A stretch of 64,000 nt of DNA from Antilocapra americana (GCA_007570785.1 ML664662.1:2161273-2225272); one strand, 5' to 3'; counted from the first letter of the stretch, positions 1 to 10,160 are shown. Translations and numbers: made by a program. The notes: generated from the letters alone by a model not told the origin.

Positions 1-204
1 ACACACAGTTGCAAGAATGCCCCCTCCAGCCTCGAGCCACATCTGTCTTTTTCAGAAGCATGCCTTGCCGACTATCCTCATTGTGTGTGGATTGGGAGAT
101 GACTGATTCAGTTTGCCAGGGACAGTTCCAGTTTATTCCTGAGGTTCTATCACTTCAACCAGTTAGTAGCCCATTCACTCTCAAAAGTGTCTCCATGATC
201 TAGT

Positions 205-1175
205 GGTCTGGGGAAACTGTTTGCCAGTATCTAAAGCTGAAGGAACACACACCTCTTGTCCAGCAATACAACCCTTATGTGCCTACCTAACAGAAATGCA
301 TGCTGATGTTCACTGAAGAGCCACTACAAGAATATTCATATTAGGGGATACCCTGGTGGCTCAGTGGTAAAGAATCCACCTGCCAGTGCAGGAGACATGG
401 GTTCGATCCCTGGGCCAGAAAGATCCTACATACTGCAGAGCAACTAAGCCTGTGTGCCACAACTATTGAGCCTGTGCTCTAGATCCTCGGAGCTGCAATT
501 ACTGAGCCCATGAGCTGCAACTATTGAAGCCCATGTGCTCTAGGGCCCATGTTCCACATAAGAGAAGACACCGCAATGAGAAGCCTGCATGGCGCGATGG
601 GAGAGTAGCTCCTACATGCCACAGCTAGAGAAAAGCCAGCACAGAAATGAAGACCCAGCACAGCCAAAAATAAGTACATAAATAGATAAAATTTAAAAAA
701 GAAGATTTGTATGGTCAAGGACTAGAAACAACTCAAATGTGTATCAACAGAAGAGATATTAACAAATGAAGCACGGTATATTCACACAAGGGAACACTAT
801 AGAGCCGAGAGAAACAAATGGCAACTAAGTGCAACAATATGGATGAATCTCACAAGTACAATCTTGAATGAAAGAAGTCAGACACAAAAGGTACATGTTC
901 ACACGATTCCATTTATACAGAGTTCAGAAACAAGCAAAGTTAAACTATGCTACTGGAAGTCAGGATGACTTTGATTGGTATAGGTAGTGAAAAGAAGGGA
1001 ATACAAACGGGCTTCCAGAACGCTGGTCATGTTGTTTCTTGATCTGGGAACTGGTTGAACAGATGTGTTGAATTTGTAAAAAACAAAAAACAAACCAAAA
1101 AAACTATTAAGCTTTACATGTGATTTGTATGCTTTTCTGTATGTCTGTCTTAGTTGGGTAAGAAAAGAAAATAAT
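205..1175 (+). mobile_element. Old L1M LINE 3' end, split by a SINE
   Basis: Sense-strand remains of the L1 ORF2 C-terminal region and 3' UTR. Phrases matching the L1 consensus include GAAATGCATGCTGATGTTCA near 292, AGAAACAACTCAAATGTG near 724, and ATGTGATTTGTATGCTTTTC near 1118. Many substitutions and small indels point to a pre-ruminant copy. The CHR-type SINE at 344-700 interrupts it, and the L1 text resumes directly afterwards. No reading frame survives. Confidence 0.8.
344..700 (+). mobile_element. CHR-type tRNA-derived SINE, near full length
   Basis: The tRNA-Glu-like head (ACCCTGGTGGCTCAGTGGTA) carries A-box and B-box regions (GGTTCGATCCC). It is followed by the long CHR body of repeated CAACTA/GAGCC units and an A-rich tail ending near 700. 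It inserted into the L1M copy around it. No clean TSD is visible, perhaps because both target copies have decayed. Confidence 0.85.
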
Positions 1176-1420
1176 ATGGCCTCCTCCCTATGATTCACAC
1201 ACCATCCCTTGACTTCACCCATTTTCCACCTGCATTATTGGTTCTGCTCAGGTTTGAGACCCGTAGCCCCACTTGGGCAGTTTCCTTCTCTGGTGTACAT
1301 CTTTATTCCAATCTTAAAGATAGCCTCATTAGCATCTTCCAGTGATGCTGCCCCCACCTCATTTAATCTGAGCTTCATTGGTATGCTGCATTCAGGCATT
1401 TATATGTGTTAATTTCTTTC
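1176..1420. other. Unassigned noncoding DNA
   Basis: No recognisable repeat or gene between the L1M 3' end and the next SINE. Confidence 0.4.
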
Positions 1421-1635
1421 CTTTGTTGTTGTTTAATCACTAAATCATGTCTGACTCTGTTTGGGACCTCATGAACTGTGGCCTTCCAGGCTCCTCTGTC
1501 CATGGGATTTCCCAGGCAAGAATACTAGAGTGGGTTGCCATTTCATTCTCCAGGGGATCTTCCTGACTCAGAGATTAAATCCATGTCTCCTGTACTGGCA
1601 GGTGGATTCTTTACCACTGAGCCAGAGGGAAGCCT
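1421..1635 (-). mobile_element. Bov-tA SINE
   Basis: Reverse complement of a Bov-tA element: Bov-A part first (TCATGTCTGACTCTGTTTGG, GAATACTAGAGTGGGTTGCC), then the tRNA head ending in CTTTACCACTGAGCC. A short deletion shortens the middle. No convincing TSD was found. Confidence 0.9.
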
Positions 1636-1653
1636 ACTCTCTCCTTAACTGGA

Positions 1654-1985
1654 TGCTATAGACTGAATGTTTATGTTGCCCCCAATTCATATTTTGAAGT
1701 CCCAAACCCCAATGTGATGGCAGTTGGAAGTGGAGCCTTTGGGAGGTGATTAGGTGTAGATGAGGTCATGAGGGTGAGGCCCCATCATGATGGGATTAGT
1801 GCCCTTATAAGGAGATGAATGAGCTAGAGCTCTCTGTTTACCAGGAAGAGAGTGCTTCCCAAGAACTAGACCATGCTGCTATACTGATCTCACACTTCCA
1901 GCTTCCAGAACCATGAGAAATTAATGTTTGTTGTTTAACCCACCCAGTCTGTGGTAACTTATACCACCCTGAACTGACTAAGATA
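1654..1985 (+). mobile_element. MLT1A-type solo LTR (ERVL-MaLR)
   Basis: It begins TGCTATAGACTGAATGTTTA and ends GAACTGACTAAGATA, the classic MLT1A termini. Inside are GGGAGGTGATTAGG, a GGGATTAGTGCCCTTATAA block and the CCAGAACCATGAGAAATTAA polyadenylation region. No internal MaLR sequence adjoins it, so it is a solo LTR. It is slightly shortened relative to the usual ~370 bp. Confidence 0.88.
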
Positions 1986-2861
1986 CTTGCCAAATTGAAG
2001 ATGCCCCACATTTCAAATTCTTCCTCATGGAACATCCAAGACAGTCTTTTCTGGATCAGTCCTAGTTGATTAACCTTCTTTGAGGTGCAAAAACCTAAGG
2101 GCAACAAATGTGTTCCGGCAGCACATGACTTTGGCTCAGTCTTTGGATGGAAAAGGCTTTCTGAATGTCTTCAATTCCCAAGCACAGATATCTTGTCAAT
2201 TTGAGTCTCCCAGAACCTAAAGAGTGGTTTATTCAACCACCTCAGGCAAGCCAGCATTTGCAGAGAGGTATTCTGGCCCCTCCCCTACCCCTTGGCTCAT
2301 ACACTCTCTTCTCTGGTTCACACCAGTCATGGCCTGAGAGACAAGGCTGTGTGTTAGACCCAGCCATCCACCCAATTAGGGTTTGACTACAAGGAGCTGG
2401 GAATACACACCTAGCTCTCTTCCTAGAGCCTGTGAACCCTAGCAGCAGGGGCTGCATGTCACCCATTTCTGAAGTTATGGCCTTTTACCTCCCTCTCTCT
2501 CCTTAGTTGTTTCTTTTGTCCCTGGGCTCCATTCTGCCTTGCACAGTCTTGCCTCTTACATCAAATTCTAGGGGACTCTTCTCTCCCCACTCCCCACCAC
2601 ACCCACCTCAAGCAGCCATTGGTTCTGTGGCTCCACCCCTGGCTCAGCTCAAAGGTGAATCAACATTGTACCATTTACCATCTCCCAGTCAGACTATCTC
2701 AGGAGAGGGCTGTGCCATTAACTCCCTTGGGAACTTCTAAAACTCTTAACTCTTAGGTTACATATCCAAGCAAACAAAAATAACTGACATGTTTTCTCTA
2801 AGCTAACAATCATGTTTCAGAGATAGCAATATGGGTGGAGAGAAAACAGCTGAATGATCTT
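1986..2861. other. Unassigned noncoding DNA
   Basis: No coding signal. A C+T-rich stretch covers about 2490-2660. The segment may include further decayed LTR sequence, but I could not anchor a family. Confidence 0.35.
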
Positions 2862-3360
2862 TTAACCCACTTGCTTTGCTCTTGGGCACTCAGCTGGACT
2901 ACATGTTCCAGCAGTTCTTGCAGGTGAAATGTGGCCATGTGACTTACTTCTGACCTGTGAGATGTACACAGAAGTAATGCATCCTACTTCCAGCCCTGGT
3001 GCATAAATACTTCCCACATACTCTTTTGATCTATTTCTTCCATTTCCCATATTTGGTGGTTGGATGTTGGTTCTCAGGATGGGGTTGGGAGACAGGAGCT
3101 TCTCAGCCTTGGATGCCCCTTAGAGTCACCAGGGGAACATAAAAAATATCTTTAAAAAATAGGTGCCCACATCCCACCTTGAACCAATGGAATTAGGATT
3201 TCTACTGTCAGAGAGGCAGAGTTGTCCATTGGATTAAATGCTTCAATGACTGTGTGAAGCAGAGTCTGGGCCTCTGCCACCAATAGACATTTCTTTGAAA
3301 AAGAAATAAACTTCCATTGCACTAAGCTCTTGCTAGTGTTGTCCTAACTGATACACAGGG
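2862..3360 (+). mobile_element. Old LTR-like element, interrupted by a MER5-like hAT
   Basis: The first part (ACTACATGTTCCAGCAGTTC, GTGGCCATGTGACTTACTTC, CATAAATACTTCCC) and the last part (GAAATAAACTTCCATTGCAC, CTAACTGATACA) read as one mammalian LTR with an AATAAA-like signal near its 3' end. A MER5-like element at about 3093-3222 splits it. The exact LTR family is unresolved. Confidence 0.5.
3093..3222 (+). mobile_element. MER5-like hAT fragment nested in an LTR
   Basis: CAGGAGCTTCTCAGCCTTGG resembles the MER5-family terminus CAGTGGTTCTCAACC. It is followed by the TTAGAGTCACCAGGGGAACA block and AATTAGGATTTCTACTG. About half of a full element is recognisable. Flanking LTR text on both sides supports insertion into the LTR. 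Confidence 0.6.
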
Positions 3361-3942
3361 CAACCGTATTTCCATAAATGTATTCTCTAGTCAGTTCCTG
3401 ACGAACTCCTGGCTGACAGATGACTATTGGTAGGAGATGAATAAAGAGGTTCATGTCAGGGATGAGGAACGATCTTCCCACCTGAGTATCTAGGAAATGC
3501 TTGAGAAACCAAGGCAGTTAAAGGAGAAGCATTGTGTAGTGGGGGATGGAAAGAAGGAGAACGGAAGCAAAGGCCTGCAGGTCATCAAGGCTCTATCCTT
3601 GTATGGTCTGAGAGAGCAAGTTGGAATGTGTGTAGTGGAGGAATATGTCTTTGTGGGTTGATACACACCAATTTCAGACTAAATCTGGAGAATTCTTCAC
3701 TTGGGAAATGCTTCACCTGGATTGCAAAACCTTTCAACTGCATGACAAAATCTTGGAGTTACATAGCCAGGCTCTTCCATGTGGAGACTTGCCTCCTCCC
3801 TGGGTAATAGAATTTGGCTTGATACAAGGGCTTTGCATTCTTGCTGGTTCAATTGGAGTCTTTGGCTTAAGGCTAATCACCAGGGAAGCTGCAAGTCGGA
3901 TGTGCTCTGTGTAGCTAACGACCTTTCTAAGCTCTTCACAGC
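3361..3942. other. Unassigned noncoding DNA
   Basis: I see no repeat, exon or regulatory structure I can name between the LTR and the pyrimidine tract. Confidence 0.35.
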
Positions 3943-4143
3943 AGCCCCCTTCTCTTTCTCCTTTCTCTTTTCTCCTCTTCTTATCTTCCTTTCTCTTGCC
4001 TCCTGCCCTTCCACCATCCCTTCCTGTCCCCTTTCTTCCCTCTTCCTCTGCTCCTTCACCCCTCTCCTTCCCTCCTTTACCCCACCCTCCTTTTCCCCTG
4101 TCCTTCCCCCTCCTCTCCTCCTTGCCCTCACCTGTCTCCTCCT
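3943..4143. repeat. 200-nt polypyrimidine tract
   Basis: Almost continuous C/T on the plus strand, made of irregular CTTTCTCC, TTCCCTCC and CCCCTCC blocks, with only scattered purines (for example CTTATC near 3980 and CACC near 4012). It is low-complexity sequence without a fixed unit. Its open frames on both strands are an artefact of the composition. Confidence 0.9.
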
Positions 4144-4249
4144 ATCTATGTTCTTTAATAAAAAGGTACAATAAACAGGTGGCTTTCCACTCCAGCCACA
4201 CTCCTTGAAACCTTGAGCAGCCAGCTTATGAGGATAATCATGGATCTAC

Positions 4250-4345
4250 CCATCATTCCCTTACTCATTCAACTGACATTTTTAGGGTGGGGTCACCATG
4301 GGCAGATGTTGTACTAAGAGACAAGTGAGACAATCTTGGCTGTAG
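4250..4345 (-). mobile_element. L2 LINE 3' end fragment
   Basis: Antisense L2 terminal phrase CTCATTCAACTGACATTTTT followed by degraded TGTTGTACTAAGAGACAAG. Short and diverged. Confidence 0.5.
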
Positions 4346-5034
4346 AAATCTAGATAGCCATGCAAAGGGCAGAGATGGGAAGTTACAGTCAGGAAGCCAA
4401 GGAGGCAGAGAGATTAATCCTGAAGAGTTATCAGCTTCATTTCTAGTAGAGGAGAGTGAAAATCCTCAAGGAGCAGATCTTTTTGTTCTTGAGAGACCCA
4501 TCACTCATGCCAGTTTTGTGTCTGTAAGGCAAGTAGATGCCACTATTATGGAGAAGGGTTGAAAGGCTGGCCCCCCCAACCAAAGAGATCACTTCAAAGA
4601 AAGAGGGTTGAAACCTTGACCCCATTTCTTTGGGAGTCCACAGTGGCTTTAGACCATCCCTGACTGAGGGGTGTGGCTAATATCCATTGCCAATCAAGGA
4701 GTCCGGTGATTAGGAGGAGTCTGTGGGTGAGGAGGAAAGAAGAGGCCACACTGATGAGCTGCACTCCACGTATGCAAAACCACAGGCATGCCCTTGGAAA
4801 ACTGTGCATCTCCATGAGATGGATGATGTATAAAAGTGAGCCAAGAAGACCAGGTCTACTGTGATCTGGAAGTACCAGAGCCAAGCGCAACTCTTAGAAT
4901 CATGTGCCTTGGTTCCTGTAGCATGAGACAGCAAAATAGGTCCTCAGCTAGGCAACTCTGGCTATGGAAAATGTTCCTTTCTTCTGGGGAATGTCATTAT
5001 GGGCTCCAGACTTTTTTCTCATAAAATAAAACAC
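4346..5034. other. Unassigned noncoding DNA
   Basis: Purine-leaning sequence. No repeat family or exon recognised. Confidence 0.35.
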
Positions 5035-5437
5035 ACATACAAAAAAGCAGGCAGCCTATGAGTATCCAGCCCAGTGAATGACCACAGAGCAGATGTTCCC
5101 TAACTGTGACTCAGGTCAAAACATAGAACATTCCCAGTGCCCGAGAAGCCTCCTTCATTCCTCATTCAGCCCCATCCCTTCCCTCTACTCTACTCATCCT
5201 GATTCCTACCATCACACTTTCCTTTTGTCTGTCTTTGAAACATCTTCATAAATGGACTTATACAGTCTGGAATCTTCGATGTGGCTTCTTTTGCTCAATA
5301 CTGTGTTACTACTCATTTTCCTTCATGCATGAATATATCCTGGTTTATCTGTCTACTTCCCTACTGATGGACATAGGGCTGCTGCTTTTAGCTTGGCTGA
5401 GAATAGTCTTAATGTGATGCGTATGAAGACCATTTGG
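5035..5437 (-). mobile_element. Old L1M LINE 3' end
   Basis: Antisense L1 text: AAAACATAGAACATTCCCAG, TTCATAAATGGACTTATACA, GATGTGGCTTCTTTTGCTCA and CTACTGATGGACATAGG. It covers the 3' UTR and the last part of ORF2 in reverse. The CHR SINE at 5438 cuts its ORF2-ward edge. Confidence 0.75.
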
Positions 5438-5641
5438 GGACTTTCCTGGTGGTCTAGTGGCTTGGACTCTGTTCTCAATGCAGGGGACCTGGGTTCCATC
5501 CCTGGTCATGGAACTAGATCCCACATGCTGCAATTAAGAGTTTGCATGCCGCAGCTAAAGATCCAGAGTGCCTCAACTAAGATACAGCACAGCAAAATAC
5601 ATAGATAGATAAATATTTAATAAAATAAACATTAAAAAAAT
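5438..5641 (+). mobile_element. CHR-type SINE with 11-bp TSD
   Basis: GACTTTCCTGGTGGTCTAGTGG head, a B-box region (GGGTTCCATCCC) and GGTCATGGAACTAGATCCCA body, ending in an A-rich tail with TAGATAGATAAA. Identical AGACCATTTGG copies at 5427-5437 and 5642-5652 flank it, showing target-primed insertion into the antisense L1. Confidence 0.93.
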
Positions 5642-6264
5642 AGACCATTTGGTGACTGATGGTAATGGAACTGCAGTTGAAAAAGATATTCTAATTTTTT
5701 TCATGACTCCTTGGACAAGTGAGGTCAGATGGTGGCTGAACATATTATGGGATGCAGAGAGAGAACTGAGGACAGCTGCAGGTGCTAGAGAAGAGACATG
5801 GCAAGAGGAGGATCTGCCATCAGAGGGAGTTGAACATGAAAAGAGACTGAGGAAGCTGAATCTGGTTTGCCAAATCATCGATCTTTTTCCTCATGGTGCC
5901 AAAGTGTGAATGATAAAGGGCCCCCAAGAACAGGTCCAAAACAGTCAGCGGGCTCTGGACCCCTCAGTGAAATTTCTAGAATTCTCGCTTGAATCCTAGG
6001 GTTCTGGAAATTTGTAGAATTCCCTCTGGCTACTCCAGGATGGCCTAGGGTGAGTCTGCCCCAGCTCCACCCCAACGGTTTCTGTCCAGAGGCTTTCATC
6101 CACTTTCATCCACTCACCCAGCTAGGCATGGCTGCCCCCTCTCAGCTCAGCCTCCATTCCCCCAAAGTCAGAGCACTTTCTCTCTCATGGGTCCTTCCTC
6201 CTAAGATCAGTTACCAGCTGTTATAGGGCAACACACTCACTCTACTGTGCTCCTAGCTGCCCTC
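5642..6264. other. Unassigned DNA with a 17-bp imperfect direct repeat
   Basis: AAATTTCTAGAATTCTC at 5970-5986 is repeated as AAATTTGTAGAATTCCC at 6008-6024 (two mismatches). Otherwise nothing recognised. Confidence 0.4.
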
Positions 6265-6335
6265 TGCTCTCATTCAGCATCCATTCATCTAGTCATTCAT
6301 TTAACAAATATTTATTGGTTACTTAGGCACAGGAT
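6265..6335 (-). mobile_element. L2 LINE 3' end fragment
   Basis: Antisense L2 terminus TTCATTTAACAAATATTTAT followed by TGGTTACTTAGGCACAG. A truncated Bov-tA head abuts it. Confidence 0.65.
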
Positions 6336-6382
6336 GGGTATCTCTGGTGGCTCAGATGGTAAAGAATTTGCCTGCCAGATTC
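6336..6382 (+). mobile_element. Truncated Bov-tA head
   Basis: ATCTCTGGTGGCTCAGATGG and TAAAGAATTTGCCTGCCAG match the tRNA-like head of Bov-tA. The sequence leaves the element abruptly before the B-box, so the rest was deleted or never copied. Confidence 0.8.
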
Positions 6383-6894
6383 AATAGCTCCTGAGGAAGG
6401 AAGAGGGACCTTCTCCCCTTCTCATCCCTCTACCACCCACAGGTTCCAGCATTGATCCAGAGGCTCAAATGTGGGCAAAAAGAGGCAGGTCTTCACTGGT
6501 TCAAGTGTGGCTCTCTGAGGAAAAGTCAGAGATCCAGTTTCCCTGCGTTTCTAGCTTCTAGAGGCCACCTACATTCCTTGACTCATGGACCCATCCTCCA
6601 CCTTCAATGGCAACAGTATAGTGTCTTCCTTCCTCTCTAACCTCTGTTTCCATCTTCATCTTCTTTCTGACTCTGAGCCTTCTGCCTCTCTCTAACAAGG
6701 CTCCTCCAGATGTATACTGAGCCCCTCCAGATAATCCAGGCTAATCTCCCAATCTCAGAAGAGTTAAACTTAACCATCCCCACGAAGTCCCTTTTGTTAG
6801 ATACGATAAAGTTTATAGGTTCTGGGGATTAGGAAGCAGACATCTCTGGGAGTCATGATCCTGCCTACCAGACTCACTTGGATCAAGCAAGAAA
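6383..6894. other. Unassigned noncoding DNA
   Basis: No gene or repeat recognised apart from a C+T-rich stretch near 6600-6710. Confidence 0.35.
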
Positions 6895-6950
6895 AGGTCT
6901 GTAAAGCATGTCACACAGAGCCTGGCATGTAACAGGGGCTCAGCTCACAC
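6895..6950 (+). mobile_element. MIR 3' fragment
   Basis: AAAGCATGTCACACAGAGCC and TGGCATGTAACAGGGGCTCA match the MIR 3' end (GCCTGGCACATAGTAGGTGCTC type). Confidence 0.55.
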
Positions 6951-7464
6951 CACTCATGATTATTTTTTATGATGCCCTTCCAAGAACAGAAAAGGCTGGC
7001 AGAAAGCATTGTACAGAGCAGGCCCTTGAGCTTAAAGTTTCACTGACAGATTAAAGTTGGGGCAGGAGCAAAAGACAGCAGCTCTTACATGTGGTGAGAA
7101 GGAGCAACATGCAATCTGACTTGGACCACAACCCAGCCTTGCCCGTGTGATGGCTGAACCCCTGAACTCAGCCTTGCCCTCCTTGACAGGCTGGGCTGGA
7201 TGTTGACTGGGGCTCCCCTCATCACAGGCACCCCTCCAGTGGGCTCCTGATGGGGGAGGGGGTGGGGTAATGGCATGTGGCCTCAGCCCATTCAATGAGA
7301 TACCAGGTTTGGGTCACAGTTGGGTCAGTCTCACTCCATCACTGTCTCTCCACTTTCCACCACTGAGCCACTCAACTTTCCAGAAAAGAGTGGCATGCGC
7401 TGAGAATTTCCAGCCACCAAGTAGATGTGGGTATCCCCGGGGCTACTGTACTTGGCCTCTAGCA
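6951..7464. other. Unassigned noncoding DNA
   Basis: Moderately G+C-rich with few CpGs. No repeat or exon recognised. Confidence 0.35.
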
Positions 7465-7656
7465 CAGCGGTCCCCAATCTTTTTGGCACCAGGGGCCTGT
7501 TTCATGGAAGACAATGTTTCCATGGACTGGGGTGGCAGGGAGGGTTTCAGGATGATTCAAGCACATAACATTTTTTGTGCACTTTATTTCTATTATTATT
7601 ACATCAGCGCCACCTCAGATCATCAAACATGAGATCCTGGAGGTCAGGGATCTCTG
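7465..7656 (+). mobile_element. MER1-type hAT-Charlie element, short form
   Basis: It begins CAGCGGTCCCCAATCTTTTT and ends near CAGGGATCTCTG, the inverted-repeat ends of MER1-type elements. The interior has the ATTTCTATTATTATTACATC block, then jumps to the 3' end. Flanking octamers CTCTAGCA (7457-7464) and CTCCAGGA (7657-7664) match at 6 of 8 bases, as expected for an aged 8-bp hAT TSD. It shares its internal deletion with the copy at 33794. Confidence 0.85.
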
Positions 7657-7820
7657 CTCCAGGAGACAGGGGCTGTTCCTGGGTACCAATATGGTGGGAC
7701 GCAGAATGGTTCTGGGCTTACCAGGAGAGCAGATTTCAAATCCAATTCCTGCTCCCCTCATACACACTGAGGAATGAAGTATGTGAAGTCCCAGAAGCAT
7801 GTATTTGAAGCCATTTTCTG

Positions 7821-7852
7821 GATCATTCTGAGGCAGAATGATCTGCCTCAGA
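7821..7852. repeat. Two overlapping perfect inverted repeats
   Basis: GATCATTCTG (7821-7830) pairs with CAGAATGATC (7834-7843) across a 3-nt loop. TCTGAGGCAGA (7827-7837) pairs with TCTGCCTCAGA (7842-7852) across a 4-nt loop. The two hairpins share bases, so they are mutually exclusive folds. Confidence 0.9.
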
Positions 7853-7871
7853 TCATACTGAAGGCCATACC

Positions 7872-7975
7872 GAACTTGCCCTGACTCTGCCACTAACTAC
7901 TTGAGTGACCTTAGACAATGAACCTCACCTCCTGGAGTCTAGTTTCTCCAGGAACAAAAAGAGGGGTTACAGGGG
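7872..7975 (+). mobile_element. MIR fragment
   Basis: CTGACTCTGCCACTAACTAC, GAGTGACCTTAGACAATGAA and TAGTTTCTCCAGGAACAAAA follow the MIR core (CTCTGCCACTTACTAGCTGTGTGACC type). Confidence 0.65.
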
Positions 7976-8279
7976 ACCTCTAGGGCATGTCCAGGCTGGG
8001 AACTTCTGTCTGCCCTCTCCGTTCTCTTTGCAAACTCAACTTCTTGTTATTGCCCTAGAACTTCTAGCTTTTGGTCTTTTATCTAAAATGCTTCTGGAAT
8101 TTTTTGACAGTTTCTTTTCGGAAAGAAAAGTGGGGTGGGAGGACTAGCTGAGATCTAGTATTTCCATATATTGGGAGAGACACGGTAAAGGTTACACTCT
8201 AGAGCAGGACTGTGTGCACGTGCGTGTATGTTTTAAGTGCCTATGGACTCAGGTATTCAGGTGTCTTACCTGCTGCTAG

Positions 8280-8385
8280 GTCACAGAGTTGCAGAGTATT
8301 AGGACTGACAGGATTTATAAATTACAAAGTCCAATTCCCTCATTTTGCTGTTGGGTAAACTGAGGCCCATACAGGGAATGTGAGT
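8280..8385. mobile_element. CORE-SINE/MIR-related fragment, family uncertain
   Basis: AGTCCAATTCCCTCATTTTG and GGGTAAACTGAGGCCCATAC belong to a widespread ancient mammalian repeat phrase (CATCTAGTCCAACCC...GAGGAAACTGAGGCCC). Related fragments lie near 35600, 43722 and 55268. Confidence 0.45.
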
Positions 8386-8412
8386 TGCTACTTGGATCAC
8401 TTCAGTGTTTAG

Positions 8413-8783
8413 AGTAGTCATTTCCCAACCTTGGCTGTTACAAGCACCTGGAAGAGCGTTTAAGAAATACAGAGGGACTTCCCTGGTGATCCAGTGGTTA
8501 AGACTTCATGCTTCCAATGCAGGGGATCCAGGTTCGATCTCTGATCAGGGAATTAGACCCTATATGCTACAACTACTAAGACCTGGCACAGCCAAATAAC
8601 TAAAATAATAATAATTAAAAAAAGAAATACAGATACTTGGGCCTGATGCTTATGAGATGCTAATTCTAATTGGCATTAGATGCTAATTCTAATTCTAATC
8701 GGTTCAGGGTGGGAACTGGGTACAGGAATTTTTTTTTAGCTTCCCTGATGACTCTAATGGGCAACCAGAGTTGAGAATCACTA
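8413..8783 (+). mobile_element. MER5-family hAT, split by a CHR SINE
   Basis: The left part has CATTTCCCAACCTTGGCTGT and the right part ends AGAGTTGAGAATCACTA, consistent with MER5-family inverted ends. Inside the right arm AGATGCTAATTCTAATT is tandemly duplicated near 8655 and 8679. A SINE with a 12-bp TSD sits at 8474-8621. Confidence 0.6.
8474..8621 (+). mobile_element. CHR-type SINE with 12-bp TSD
   Basis: GGACTTCCCTGGTGATCCAG head, GGTTCGATCTC B-box, GATCAGGGAATTAGACCC body and an A-rich tail. AAGAAATACAGA occurs at 8462-8473 and again at 8622-8633. The insertion lies inside the older MER5-family element. Confidence 0.95.
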
Positions 8784-9977
8784 ATGAGGAGGCCAGAGAG
8801 AATGGAGAGGAAAGCCTGTGCCACATGTTTCCTCCTGGGCATGGTGGATGCATCCAGCACTCAGTAGCTGCAAGTAGAGGCTTCCAATCACCTCTATCCC
8901 ACCCAGAAGAGCCTGGCTCACAGGAGTCCAGTGGGGATGCCAAGCTGCTCCAAGAAAGGTTATTCAAACACCTCACTTGCCAGCTTCTGTTCACCTGGGA
9001 GGGGGTTTCAAAGGCCAATACCCATCTGCAAATGAGAACATCAAGAGGCTCTGCCCTAAGCAGAAGTGATCTCTCCAGGGCCCAGGGGCTGTACATATGT
9101 GGGAACAGGGGGCCCATGAGCAGAGATGGGACAACATTTGAAGGAGCCTTCTTCCCATGCTGGTATACCCAGCAGATGTGTTGGGTTTGGGGGAAGAGAC
9201 AATAACCCATTTCTTAAGTCCCTCTCCTAGGGACATTAAAAGGATACTAATTCATCTCTTCTTCCTTCTTTTGGGACAAGCACATGGCCTGTGGCCAGTG
9301 CTTTTTCATTTATGTTAAACTTTTCAGTGGAAGAAACAACTCCATTTTCTTGGGCTGTGCACAAAATCAAACCCAGATCAGCCAGTCCCTGTGTTCCTCT
9401 CCACTGCCCTACCCATTGCCTTTCTCTTCTCTAGTTTGTTCCGTTTCTTCTCACACCCCCACTCCTGGGCTCGTCTGGACAGCAGTACATGCTGTGTACT
9501 GCACAATTCCATCCTCACAACCATAACCCTACTAGTTTCTCTCTGCCATCCTTTTCCAGTCCCTCTGCCCTGCAGATCACTTCTTCTAACTTCATTTCCT
9601 CCAAGTTCCTCTTTTCTAACTGCCTCCGGAGGGAAGCCTGGCCTTTCTAGGGCCTGACCCACATCCATCACACTTGGCAGAGTAGGGCAGGGCCAAGGCC
9701 AGGTGCCTCCTGCTTAAAAAAGACAGGGGCCTCCTTCCTCAGGGTCTGCCCTCAACAGCTCACAGAAACCATACTCTCTTGCTCATCCAGTTTTGCTTTG
9801 CCAGATGTAAATTGTTCTTGAGGGTCACCAAAAGGCCATCAAAGCTATTTCATAGATAAGCATCGTGTCTACCTTTGTGTTTTCCCTTTCACCTGGCAGC
9901 CTACCCACCTCCCTCAAGCACGGATTTTCCCCGAAACTACATAAATACACCCTTCCGGCACCCTGCACACTTCATTG
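8784..9977. other. Unassigned noncoding DNA with a perfect hairpin
   Basis: Open frames of 144-168 codons run through here on both strands, but I see no domain, no codon pattern and no repeat-free exon structure. GCAGTACA (9482-9489) and TGTACTGC (9495-9502) form a perfect 8-bp stem with a TGCTG loop. A C+T-rich stretch covers about 9375-9620. Confidence 0.4.
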
Positions 9978-10160
9978 CCTCTAGCGCTTTTTAAAAAGTT
10001 AACTTGTTTCATTTCCATAACAACCTCATGATATGGGTATTGACCAATGTTAGGAACAAAACCAAATTAAACTAACCCTGAGGTTTGGGTCACCTGCCTG
10101 TGTAAGACCTGGCACCAGAACCAAGGGCTGCTGGTCCCAAAGGCTGTGTCACTACCCCCT
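9978..10160 (-). mobile_element. MIR fragment
   Basis: Antisense MIR text: TCTAGCGCTTTTTAAAAAG, CCATAACAACCTCATGATAT, then a degraded AGACCTGGCACCAGAACC core. Confidence 0.6.

Noticed and set aside
344..700. tRNA gene call from the A-box/B-box head
   Set aside because: The tRNA-like heads here and at the other SINEs lack a full cloverleaf and are followed by SINE bodies.
3779..4174. Plus-strand open frame rich in Ser, Pro, Leu and Phe
   Set aside because: The composition is dictated by the polypyrimidine tract. The complementary Arg/Glu/Lys-rich frame has the same cause.
8771..9205. Plus-strand open frame (144 codons)
   Set aside because: It is the opposite-strand partner of the 168-codon frame, with no recognisable protein features.
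8704..9210. Longest minus-strand open frame (168 codons)
   Set aside because: It runs through the right arm of a MER5-family element, overlaps a long frame on the other strand, and shows no domain, signal or codon pattern. It looks like chance in a G+C-richer stretch.
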